A stretch of 26,296 nucleotides of DNA from CAZHHM01 sp964532225 (lineage in GTDB: Bacteria; Margulisbacteria; WOR-1; JAKLHX01), in contig CAZHHM010000023.1 in NCBI GenBank assembly GCA_964532225.1, forward strand, positions 1-26,296, in the 5' to 3' direction. The notes under the pieces are model-generated. The model worked only from the letters and a program-made list of their open reading frames with translations, was not told the DNA's origin and made no database searches. Below, in pieces: positions 7,116 through 14,798 of the stretch (its first letter is position 1; each line of letters opens with the position of its first letter). A program made the translations under genes and the position numbers.

Positions 7116-7937
7116 ATGTCCCGTAAAAAGATCGCCTTCATCGGCGGAGGGCGGATGGCCGAGGCCGTCATTGAGGGGGTCACCAAAAAGCGTATAGTAA
7201 ACCCCAAAGACATCTATGTTTCCGATGTTGACGCAAAAAGACTTACTTTCCTGTCAAAAAAGTTCAAGATAAACGCTTTTTCGGACAATAAAAAAGCTGT
7301 GCTTATCTCTGATACCGTAGTGCTTGCCGTGAAACCGCAGAACATGCCGGGAGTGCTATCGAACATAGCCTCCAGTCTGCAGGCGGACCAGCTCTTTATC
7401 TCTATTGCTGCGGGCATTTCACTTAAGTTCCTGGAAAAAAGGCTTTCGGGCTGCGCTGTGGTAAGGGCCATGCCGAACAACCCCTGTCTCATTGGCGAGG
7501 GCATGACCGTCCTTTCAAAAGGCGCCAGTGCTACCGAATCGGACCTCAAGCAGGCTGAAAAGATATTCGCTTCTTTGGGCAGGGTAAAGGTGCTTCCTGA
7601 AGCCCAGCTGGACGCAGTGACCGGCCTTTCAGGGTCAGGACCGGCATTTGTCTACCGTTTCATCGAAGGGTTGGCAGAGGGCGGGGTCAAATCAGGCCTT
7701 AAGAAGGATGTTTCCCTGGAGCTGGCGGTGCAGACCGTTCTCGGAGCGGTGAAGACCGTGATAGAGACAAAGCTTTCCACAAAAGAGCTTTGCGATATGG
7801 TCGCCTCTCCCGGAGGAACAACGCTGGAAGGGCTGAAAGTTCTTGACGAGGCCAAGTTCAATGCCATTGTTGCAGACACTATCCATGCCGCTTTCATGCG
7901 CGCAAAACAAATAAGGGAAGAGAAGGAAAATGGTTGA
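7116..7937 (+). CDS. proC: Pyrroline-5-carboxylate reductase
   Basis: Catalyses the last step of proline synthesis, pyrroline-5-carboxylate to L-proline with NAD(P)H, in the cytoplasm. The protein is 273 residues, the usual length. N-terminal Rossmann motif FIGGGRMAEAVIEG (9-22), then VVLAVKPQNM, VVRAMPNNPCLIGEG, and the C-terminal dimer and substrate domain with GLSGSGPAFVYRFIEGLAEGG and VASPGGTTLEGL. It starts 5 bases after sepF and overlaps purM by 8 bases, so it is probably in one transcript with yggS, sepF and purM. Confidence 0.96.
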   Translation: MSRKKIAFIGGGRMAEAVIEGVTKKRIVNPKDIYVSDVDAKRLTFLSKKFKINAFSDNKKAVLISDTVVLAVKPQNMPGVLSNIASSLQADQLFISIAAGISLKFLEKRLSGCAVVRAMPNNPCLIGEGMTVLSKGASATESDLKQAEKIFASLGRVKVLPEAQLDAVTGLSGSGPAFVYRFIEGLAEGGVKSGLKKDVSLELAVQTVLGAVKTVIETKLSTKELCDMVASPGGTTLEGLKVLDEAKFNAIVADTIHAAFMRAKQIREEKENG

Positions 7938-8964
7938 TTACAAAAGTGCGGGAGTAGATATCGAGGCCGGATACGAGGTCGTGAACAGGGTCAAAAAACT
8001 GGCCGGTTCGACAAAGGTAAAGGGTGTTCTGGGGGAGATAGGTTTCTTCGGGGGGCTCTTTGAAATAAACAAAAATGATTATAAGGAGCCGGTCCTTGTT
8101 TCCGGCACCGACGGGGTAGGGACCAAGCTGAAGGTCGCCTTTATGACCGGTATACACGATACTATAGGCATTGATGCGGTAGCTATGAGCGTTAACGATG
8201 TTGTCGTTTTAGGCGCAAAGCCGCTATTCTTCCTTGATTATCTCGCCCTTAACAAGGTCGTTCCTGATCTGGTCGAAAAGATCCTGATAGGCATCACCGA
8301 AGGCTGCAGGCAGGGACAATGCGCTCTTATCGGAGGCGAAACGGCCGAGATGGGCGATCTCTACGGCAAGGACGAGTATGACATCGCGGGTTTCTGTGTG
8401 GGTATCGTTGAAAAATCAAAGATAATCGACGGCTCAAAGATATCGGTCGGCGATAAGCTGATCGGGCTTCCGTCCACCGGTCTCCACAGCAACGGATATA
8501 CTCTCGCAAGAAAAGTCATTTTTGAAATGGCGGGCCTTAAAGTCGATTCAAAAGTTCCGGGGTTTGATAAGCCGATAGGAGAAGTGGTCATTACTCCAAC
8601 AAGAATTTATGTAAAACCAATACTTGAGCTTATAAAAGATGTTGAAGTTCTCGGCATGGCGCATATAACAGGAGGAGGGCTTCCTGAAAATGCGGCAAGG
8701 TTCCTTCCTGAGAACATGGATGCGGTATTCGACAAATCTTCGTGGCCAAAACCAAAGATATTCTCTCTCATTGCAGAAAAAGGCAATATTGCCGAATCAG
8801 AGATGTATAAAGCTTTCAACATGGGGCTTGGTATGGTGATAGCCGTAAAGAACGGCACAGAAAAGGCCGCGCTCAAGAAGCTTGAATCAATAGGCGAGAA
8901 GGCCTATCTTGTTGGTGAGATCAAGAAGGGCACAGGCAGGGTAGTTATTTCGGACAAGAGTTAG
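7930..8964 (+). CDS. purM: Phosphoribosylformylglycinamidine cyclo-ligase (AIR synthetase)
   Basis: ATP-dependent ring closure of FGAM to aminoimidazole ribonucleotide, the fifth step of purine synthesis. The 344 residues are full length. Blocks: YKSAGVDIEAG at the N-terminus, SGTDGVGTKLKVAF (ATP/phosphate site), IGIDAVAMSVNDVVVLGAKPLFFLDYLA, ALIGGETAEMG, GLPSTGLHSNGY and AHITGGGLPENAARFLPE. It is last in the yggS operon. purN and purH lie elsewhere in the window. Its last 20 bases overlap the end of the convergent EF-hand protein gene. Confidence 0.97.
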   Translation: MVDYKSAGVDIEAGYEVVNRVKKLAGSTKVKGVLGEIGFFGGLFEINKNDYKEPVLVSGTDGVGTKLKVAFMTGIHDTIGIDAVAMSVNDVVVLGAKPLFFLDYLALNKVVPDLVEKILIGITEGCRQGQCALIGGETAEMGDLYGKDEYDIAGFCVGIVEKSKIIDGSKISVGDKLIGLPSTGLHSNGYTLARKVIFEMAGLKVDSKVPGFDKPIGEVVITPTRIYVKPILELIKDVEVLGMAHITGGGLPENAARFLPENMDAVFDKSSWPKPKIFSLIAEKGNIAESEMYKAFNMGLGMVIAVKNGTEKAALKKLESIGEKAYLVGEIKKGTGRVVISDKS

Positions 8965-10642
8965 AATCCAGTATACTGTTCCAGTACCTCTCGTCCATTT
9001 CGCCGTTCGACCATTTGTAATAATAATCATATCCTGAGCCGAAAAGTCCCTGCAGCGTCCCTTCTTTCAGGACGGATGTGAAGCAGGCCTCTTTCTTCTC
9101 AGAGTCGAGGATCACTTCGCAGCTCGTCAGCCTTATTATCTTGTTCCTGAAGGTCACGCTTTTCCTTAGCAGAAGGCTGTACAGGCTTGCCCTGCTGCTG
9201 CCGAACAATGAGGCTGCTATCTCTGCCTGGTCCTCCGTAGGAGTCTGTTTTTTGTTGTTGTCGCTGACATCATCCGGAAGATATCCGGCAGGCCATGAGG
9301 CATCATCCTTTAACGGGTCGTCCGAGTAGTCTGCTACATGGAACAGCTCGTGATGTACGGTATTCCTGATGTCATGAGGGGCCAGAAGTGAGAACCTGCC
9401 GTAGTTCGCCAGCCCCAGTATCCTTCCGTTCTCGTTCTGCGTGTAGTAGCTGGGACGGATCAGGGTCAGCTCCTTCAGTCCGATGGTGGAGGGAAAAGTT
9501 CTTGGATAAATATCAAGACATTCATGTGCGGACCTCAAGTAATAGTACATGATTACCGGACTTATCCTTACAAAGTCCTTCCTCGTCCTGGGGAGGTCCT
9601 CGATATATCCGTCGAGATGCTCTATATAGTCCTTATTGAAGTACTCGTTGCAGATGTCGTCAAGAAGAGACAGAAGCTCCTGTTTTTTTTCGGGCAGGAA
9701 CGCTTCCGCGATATTTGATGCGGTCTCCGGATCGTCCAGGGCATATTTTCTGACATTATAATAAAAGGTGTCCCTGGAATCGTCCGGGGCAAAGAGCATG
9801 TGGCAGATCGGGTTCTCGCCGATGATGCTTTTTACCCTGAATTTGTTCACAAGGGCCGGCTCGCCGACGGATATCCCGCTGTTCTTAAAATAAGAAAGGT
9901 CACTCGAGATCAGGTCCCTAAGGCTCTCCAGTGATTTCCAGTTCATGTTGTAGTTGTGCAGTATCCCCAGTGAGGTCTCGTTGAACACAGAGAAAAGCAC
10001 GGGCATAAAACGCCCCTCGCCAAGCAGCCACCCGACCTCCTCCTTTGTCCGGTCAATGAGCGTCCTGTCCGCAAAATCCTTGGCGGCCTCGCTGAAAGCG
10101 CCCGTGTCAGACAGGTGGCCGCTGTTGCAGTAGGGAAGGATAAGCGCGTTGTTGCTTACGGCTTCAAGGGTGTCAGCTCTGTCGAGCCTTGAGATATCGG
10201 GTCTGACCTGTTCCATTAATGACCTGTCAGCCGCAAGGGCGAGAGGGATATATTTAGCGCATAGATGGTTCTTCTTTAGGCATTCGATGAATGTGTCCCT
10301 GTCCGTATCCGAGTATCTCAAGAGCAGGCTCGGTTTTAGGCCTATCATTTCCACGAACAGTCCTCGGTCTTTTGTGTAGTGCCATCCGGCGGCTAAGAGC
10401 TCCCATAAGGCCATGTCTTCTACCGGATCGAACACCGGTATCAGAATGTCCTTTTGGGCGTAGTAGCATTTTTTAAGGAAAGCCCTGTCTTTTTTGTCCA
10501 ATCCTGCAGAAGATATCTCCCTTGAGGTCAGCCGTCCGTCCTTGTTCCTGTCCGCTATACGGAAAATATCTTTCAATCTGTCAGGTCTTATCGGAGTGAT
10601 TGGCATCAAATATATATCGTTTATCCTCGAAGGGGATTTCAC
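8945..10642 (-). CDS. Unrecognised protein with N-terminal EF-hand and HExxH (lethal-factor-like gluzincin) site
   Basis: A 565-residue protein I do not recognise as a whole. An EF-hand loop is clear at residues 31-42: D31, N33, D35, G36, R37, L38, T39 and E42 sit in the calcium-ligand pattern. Residues 431-438 read HELFHVAD, a zincin HExxH followed by HxxD as in the anthrax lethal-factor (ATLF) family. About 35-40 residues later TEDQAEIAASLF (469-480) could give the third zinc ligand (E470 or E474). No signal peptide or membrane segment is evident. It starts with GTG at 10642, or possibly ATG at 10606; neither has a good SD. It is the second gene of a pair with the methyltransferase-like gene, 26 bases apart. 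Metallopeptidase activity is inferred. Confidence 0.7.
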   Translation of the reverse strand: MKSPSRINDIYLMPITPIRPDRLKDIFRIADRNKDGRLTSREISSAGLDKKDRAFLKKCYYAQKDILIPVFDPVEDMALWELLAAGWHYTKDRGLFVEMIGLKPSLLLRYSDTDRDTFIECLKKNHLCAKYIPLALAADRSLMEQVRPDISRLDRADTLEAVSNNALILPYCNSGHLSDTGAFSEAAKDFADRTLIDRTKEEVGWLLGEGRFMPVLFSVFNETSLGILHNYNMNWKSLESLRDLISSDLSYFKNSGISVGEPALVNKFRVKSIIGENPICHMLFAPDDSRDTFYYNVRKYALDDPETASNIAEAFLPEKKQELLSLLDDICNEYFNKDYIEHLDGYIEDLPRTRKDFVRISPVIMYYYLRSAHECLDIYPRTFPSTIGLKELTLIRPSYYTQNENGRILGLANYGRFSLLAPHDIRNTVHHELFHVADYSDDPLKDDASWPAGYLPDDVSDNNKKQTPTEDQAEIAASLFGSSRASLYSLLLRKSVTFRNKIIRLTSCEVILDSEKKEACFTSVLKEGTLQGLFGSGYDYYYKWSNGEMDERYWNSILDSNSCPK

Positions 10643-10668
10643 GTGTGCGACTTAGGCATGCAGCATGA

Positions 10669-11664
10669 TCATGGAGCATCTCCGGCCCTGTGCTTTAACC
10701 TGCCGTTTATTATCACATGGCTGTCTAGGTAAAGGCGTCCAGTCGTCATGTCTTTGGGCATTAATTGTGAATACATTTCATGCCAGATACTCCCCGGTCT
10801 GAAGATGAGTATGTCCAGGTATTTATGGAAAGATTCGGACATAGCCAGCGAAAAATATCCCGATGGAGCTGTTTCGTCAAGAAGGGCCCTGTTGCCGATC
10901 GCCATCCTCAGCAATCCGTTATCGCTAAGCATTCCTGAGAGTTGTGACAGTATGGTGCTTCCTTTTTGTCTCCAATCGGAAAGCGGTCCGTACTTGTCAA
11001 GGATGAGGTCATACGTGCCATCCTGTATGGGCTCCCGATTAAGGTCGATAATATACTGTGTCCTGATGAAGTCCTTTCTTAATGACCTGAAGAACGGGAA
11101 CGAGACTCGGTCGTGTTCCTGCAAAGCAAATGCAAGACCCAGCGGTACAGGGCTGGATGAGTCCGAAAAAATATCCAATACGCTTGAAGCTCCGACCTTT
11201 TGTTCCGGGTAGAACCTTTCTATTATGGCGAGCGTTTTGTGGTAAGAAAGCGTACTTCTTTCTCCGCTTGCGATATAACCTGTTATCGTGTCCGTCATTT
11301 CTTCGGCGGTCATCAATATCTGCATCCTTGGGCTTAGCGGCGTGAGAGAGGCGGTGTCAAGCGATACTTCCCTGCCTTTTTCAGAAGAGATCGAATGGAT
11401 GTCGGAGAGTGTCTTTCCGGCACCGGGTCCAAGCTCCAATATCTTGATGGAGTCATTATGCTTGAACGCCATTTCAACCAGCGAGCGCTCTGTTTTATCA
11501 AGGCTCCTTGTATTGCAGTCATCAAGGACCTTCAGTCGGTGTCCGTCGATATGGGCAAATATGTCCGTATAAGGATACCTGTTCCCAAGAACTATCCTTT
11601 GTTGTTCGATCCCGCGCCTTATTCCGGCAGTATACTGTCTGCCTATCCTTCCGAGAGATGTCAT
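10669..11664 (-). CDS. Putative class I SAM-dependent methyltransferase
   Basis: A protein of 331 residues. KILELGPGAGKTLSDIH (74-90) is a good motif I for SAM binding. LDTASLTPL (102-110) fits the acidic post-strand-2 position, and YDLILDKYGPLSDW (218-231) fits motif IV. There is no recognisable substrate domain, and about 60 residues precede motif I. The gene is the first of a two-gene minus-strand unit with the EF-hand/HExxH protein, divergent from hisS. A GC hairpin followed by a T-rich tract (11687-11665) lies right before its ATG. The fold assignment is reasonable; the substrate is unknown. Confidence 0.65.
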   Translation of the reverse strand: MTSLGRIGRQYTAGIRRGIEQQRIVLGNRYPYTDIFAHIDGHRLKVLDDCNTRSLDKTERSLVEMAFKHNDSIKILELGPGAGKTLSDIHSISSEKGREVSLDTASLTPLSPRMQILMTAEEMTDTITGYIASGERSTLSYHKTLAIIERFYPEQKVGASSVLDIFSDSSSPVPLGLAFALQEHDRVSFPFFRSLRKDFIRTQYIIDLNREPIQDGTYDLILDKYGPLSDWRQKGSTILSQLSGMLSDNGLLRMAIGNRALLDETAPSGYFSLAMSESFHKYLDILIFRPGSIWHEMYSQLMPKDMTTGRLYLDSHVIINGRLKHRAGDAP

Positions 11665-11687
11665 ACAAATAAAGGCCCTTCCGGGCC
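11665..11687 (-). terminator. Terminator-like hairpin just upstream of the methyltransferase-like gene
   Basis: On the minus strand GGCCC-GGAA-GGGCC forms a 5-bp GC stem with a GNRA-type loop, followed by TTTATTTGT and then the ATG at 11664. No minus-strand gene lies directly upstream, so it would sit in the leader of the methyltransferase operon, either as an attenuator or as a weak block on upstream transcription. The stem is short. Confidence 0.35.
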
Positions 11688-11713
11688 CACATATCCTTTA
11701 TCGCGCTTTATTA

Positions 11714-11726
11714 GTGAAGATTTCAC
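11714..11726. promoter_or_regulatory. Small inverted repeat in the hisS/methyltransferase divergent region
   Basis: GTGAA-GAT-TTCAC is a perfect 5-bp inverted repeat with a 3-base centre, placed where the -35 region of hisS would be. It could be an operator for either direction. It is short enough to be chance. Confidence 0.25.
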
Positions 11727-11733
11727 CAAGTAT

Positions 11734-11742
11734 TGCTATAAT
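11734..11742 (+). promoter_or_regulatory. Extended -10 promoter of hisS-aspS, leaderless geometry
   Basis: TGCTATAAT is a perfect -10 with the extended TGn. There is no good -35 at 16-18 bases. Six bases separate the -10 from the ATG at 11749, which puts the start codon at the expected transcription start. No SD precedes the ATG. purN has the identical 9-mer at the identical distance. Confidence 0.6.
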
Positions 11743-11748
11743 TGACTC

Positions 11749-13005
11749 ATGAAATATCAGTCCCTCAGGGGCACCAAGGACATCCTTCCGGACGAGACCC
11801 CGGTATGGCAGCTTGTCGAATCCACATTCCATGATATTTGCCAAAAAGCCGGTTTTAAGGAGATCAGGACGCCTGTGATAGAGAGCTCCGATCTGTTTAA
11901 AAGAGCTGTAGGAGATAATACCGATATCGTTTCAAAGGAGATGTACGAATTTCCCGATAAAAAGGGCCGGATGATCTGCCTGCGTCCCGAAGGAACGGCA
12001 GCTGTCGTAAGGGCATGCATTGAGAATTCGCTGTTCGTCCAGGGCAAAGAGACCCGCCTGTATTACACAGGCCCGATGTTCAGGTACGAAAGACCTCAGG
12101 CCGGGAGACAAAGACAGTTCCATCAGCTGGGGATAGAGTGTTTCGGCTCGTCAAAATGGCTTGATGATTATCAGGTCATAGGCATTGCCCTTGAGTTCCT
12201 TTCTAAGCTAGGGATCAAGGACATAGGCGTCAAGCTCAACAGCGTAGGCTGCTCAAAATGCAGGCCGGATTACGTAAAGGAGCTTAAGGGTTATCTTGAA
12301 AAGCATTCAGGCAGGTTGTGTGAGGATTGCAGGGTAAGGACCGAAAAGAACCCTTTAAGGGTGTTCGACTGCAAGAACGCTCCCTGCAAAGAAGCATTGC
12401 AGGAGGCTCCGCGACTCTCCCTTTGCGAAAAGTGCGGCTCTGACCTTGAAGGCATAAAGAAACTGCTTTCGGCATCAGGGTATGAACCGATACTTGACGC
12501 AGACCTTGTAAGAGGGTTGGACTACTATACAGGTACGGTGTTTGAGATATTTTCCGGGAAGCTCGGGGCGCAGGATGCCGTTTGCGGCGGGGGAAGGTAC
12601 GACGACCTTGTTAAGAGCTTTGAGGGGGGCAGCGTTCCTGCTGTCGGTATGGCCATCGGCTTTGAGAGGCTCGTGTCGCTAATACCGGAAGAAGTCAGAG
12701 ATAAACTGAAGAGAAAGACAGTGTATTACGCATCGCTTGATGAGATGTCCAACAAGATATCGATGGACAGCTGTTCGGTACTTAGGAACGACATTGGTAT
12801 CAGCCAGAACGTTGCCTATCTCGGAGGAATGTTCTCCGATGCGAAAGCGGGGCTCAAGCACGCGGACAAGATAGGCGCGGACCATGCAGTATTGGTATCT
12901 GATAACGGTCGGAACATCAAGATAAGGGACATGAAAAGCGGACATGAAGTTGCCGTTGCAGATGTCGAACAGCTCAATCAAAAATTGAAGGAAATACTTA
13001 AATGA
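11749..13005 (+). CDS. hisS: Histidyl-tRNA synthetase
   Basis: Class II synthetase that charges tRNA-His; 418 residues, full length. The N-terminus YQSLRGTKDILPDE is typical. Motif 2 lies in GPMFRYERPQAGRQRQFHQLGIE, and the HisRS-specific motif is RGLDYYTGTVFE. Motif 3 is AVGMAIGFERL, followed by a C-terminal anticodon-binding domain from about residue 325. The insertion domain (about 165-240) carries paired cysteines (CSKC, CEDC, CEKC), the zinc-knuckle variant seen in a subset of HisRS. The ATG has no SD; see the promoter entry. The stop overlaps aspS as ATGA. Confidence 0.97.
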   Translation: MKYQSLRGTKDILPDETPVWQLVESTFHDICQKAGFKEIRTPVIESSDLFKRAVGDNTDIVSKEMYEFPDKKGRMICLRPEGTAAVVRACIENSLFVQGKETRLYYTGPMFRYERPQAGRQRQFHQLGIECFGSSKWLDDYQVIGIALEFLSKLGIKDIGVKLNSVGCSKCRPDYVKELKGYLEKHSGRLCEDCRVRTEKNPLRVFDCKNAPCKEALQEAPRLSLCEKCGSDLEGIKKLLSASGYEPILDADLVRGLDYYTGTVFEIFSGKLGAQDAVCGGGRYDDLVKSFEGGSVPAVGMAIGFERLVSLIPEEVRDKLKRKTVYYASLDEMSNKISMDSCSVLRNDIGISQNVAYLGGMFSDAKAGLKHADKIGADHAVLVSDNGRNIKIRDMKSGHEVAVADVEQLNQKLKEILK

Positions 13006-14798
13006 AACGTACCAGGAACGCGGGCGAGCTGAGGATATCGGATGTCGACAAAGAGGTGGTAATAAACGGCTGGGTGCACCGCCGCCGCGATCACGGTAAC
13101 CTTATCTTCATCGATGTCCGCGACAGGTCAGGGCTTGTGCAGGTGGTCCTTGACAGTACTAAAAAAGATATCCACTCCGTTGCGGAAAAGTTCCGCAGCG
13201 AGTTCGTCGTTGCCGTAAAGGGTGTCGTTAAGGCAAGATCTGCCGAAGCGGTCAACAAGAATATCCCGACGGGCGAGATAGAGATCATCCCGTCAGAAGT
13301 AAGGCTTCTCAACACCGCAAAGACCCCGGCTTTTGAAATTGCGGATGCCACTCAGCCTATCGATGAGAACACCAGGATGAAATACAGGTATCTTGACCTT
13401 CGCAAGGACAAGATGAAAGAGAACCTTATACTCCGCCACAAGATGCTGAACGCCGCAAAAGCCCAGCTCGACAGGGAAGGTTTCCTTGAAATTGAGACCC
13501 CGATACTGACAAAGAGCACGCCAGAGGGTGCAAGGGACTATCTGGTGCCCTCAAGGGTGAACCCCGGCACTTTTTACGCGCTGCCGCAGTCCCCTCAGCT
13601 CTTCAAGCAGATACTTATGGTCGGCGGGCTCGAGAAGTATTATCAGATAGCAAGGTGTTTCAGGGACGAGGACCTCAGGGCCGACAGGCAGCCGGAGTTC
13701 ACACAGATAGATATCGAGATGTCCTTCATCGACAGGGAGGATATCATCGGACTTATCGAACGGATGGTCAAAGCTATATTTGATGACATTAAGAAGCTTG
13801 ATCTAAGCATCAAGGTCCCTGACATATCTCTTCCTTTCCCGAGGCTCAGCTGGGACGAGGCAATGAACAGGTTCGGCTCGGACAAGCCGGACACAAGGTT
13901 CGGTCTTGAACTGGTGGATATTTCGGAGATAGTTGCAGGTTCCAAGTTCAAGGTATTTGCGGGGCCTGTTGCATCAGGCGGATGCGTCAAATGTATCAAT
14001 GTCCCCGGCGGAGCTTCTTTCACAAGGAACGAAATTGACGGTCTGGAGCAGCAGGCGAAAGAGCTCGGGGCAAAAGGCCTGGCCTGGATATCGATAGGGG
14101 AAGAGATGAAGTCCCCGATAATCAAGTTCCTCTCAAAAGAAGAGCTGGACAATATCCTTGCAAAAGCAGGGTCAAAAAAAGGAGATCTTCTTCTGTTCGC
14201 CGCAGATAAGTTCGACAATGCCGTGAATGTCCTCGGCGCATTAAGGCTGACCATAGGGAACAAGATGGGATTGATCGACAGGAGCAAGTTCAACTTCCTC
14301 TGGGTCGTGGATTTCCCGCTCTTTGAGTACAGCGAAACAGAAGGCAGATGGGTCTCAAGACATCATCCGTTCACAAGCCCGGCAGGAGACCTGGACAAAG
14401 TGGAGGAGAACTTCAAAAACGATCCAGGTTCGATGAAAGCCCTGGCATACGACTTTGTGCTTAACGGCGTTGAACTTGGCGGAGGCAGCGTCAGGATACA
14501 CAGGGCCGACATCCAGCACAAGATATTCAGCATCCTTGGCATAACCGAGGAGCAGATACGCTCAAGGTTCGGCTTCTTCATTGATGCTCTTGAATACGGC
14601 GCGCCTCCTCACGGTGGCATTGCTCTCGGAGTGGACAGGTTCGTTATGCTGGTGGCTGGAGAGGATTCGATCAGGGACGTGATAGCTTTCCCTAAGAACC
14701 AGTCGGCGATATGTCCTTTGTCTCAAGCTCCGTCCGAGGTGGACCCCAAGCAGTTGAGGGAGCTCTATATCAAGTCAGCCGTCCAGCCCAAGCAGTGA
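13002..14798 (+). CDS. aspS: Aspartyl-tRNA synthetase (bacterial type)
   Basis: Class IIb synthetase of 598 residues, the length of the bacterial type with the inserted GAD domain. The N-terminal OB-fold anticodon domain (NGWVHRRRDHGNLIFIDVRDRSG) is followed by the catalytic core with LPQSPQLFKQILMVGG and motif 2 CFRDEDLRADRQPEFTQID. The GAD insertion spans about 280-415, and motif 3 is HGGIALGVDRFVML. It is coupled to hisS by a 4-base overlap, a common pair in bacteria. Whether it is discriminating or also charges tRNA-Asn cannot be told here; gatCAB is not in the window. The last 24 bases overlap the convergent LpxB-like gene. Confidence 0.97.
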   Translation: MKRTRNAGELRISDVDKEVVINGWVHRRRDHGNLIFIDVRDRSGLVQVVLDSTKKDIHSVAEKFRSEFVVAVKGVVKARSAEAVNKNIPTGEIEIIPSEVRLLNTAKTPAFEIADATQPIDENTRMKYRYLDLRKDKMKENLILRHKMLNAAKAQLDREGFLEIETPILTKSTPEGARDYLVPSRVNPGTFYALPQSPQLFKQILMVGGLEKYYQIARCFRDEDLRADRQPEFTQIDIEMSFIDREDIIGLIERMVKAIFDDIKKLDLSIKVPDISLPFPRLSWDEAMNRFGSDKPDTRFGLELVDISEIVAGSKFKVFAGPVASGGCVKCINVPGGASFTRNEIDGLEQQAKELGAKGLAWISIGEEMKSPIIKFLSKEELDNILAKAGSKKGDLLLFAADKFDNAVNVLGALRLTIGNKMGLIDRSKFNFLWVVDFPLFEYSETEGRWVSRHHPFTSPAGDLDKVEENFKNDPGSMKALAYDFVLNGVELGGGSVRIHRADIQHKIFSILGITEEQIRSRFGFFIDALEYGAPPHGGIALGVDRFVMLVAGEDSIRDVIAFPKNQSAICPLSQAPSEVDPKQLRELYIKSAVQPKQ

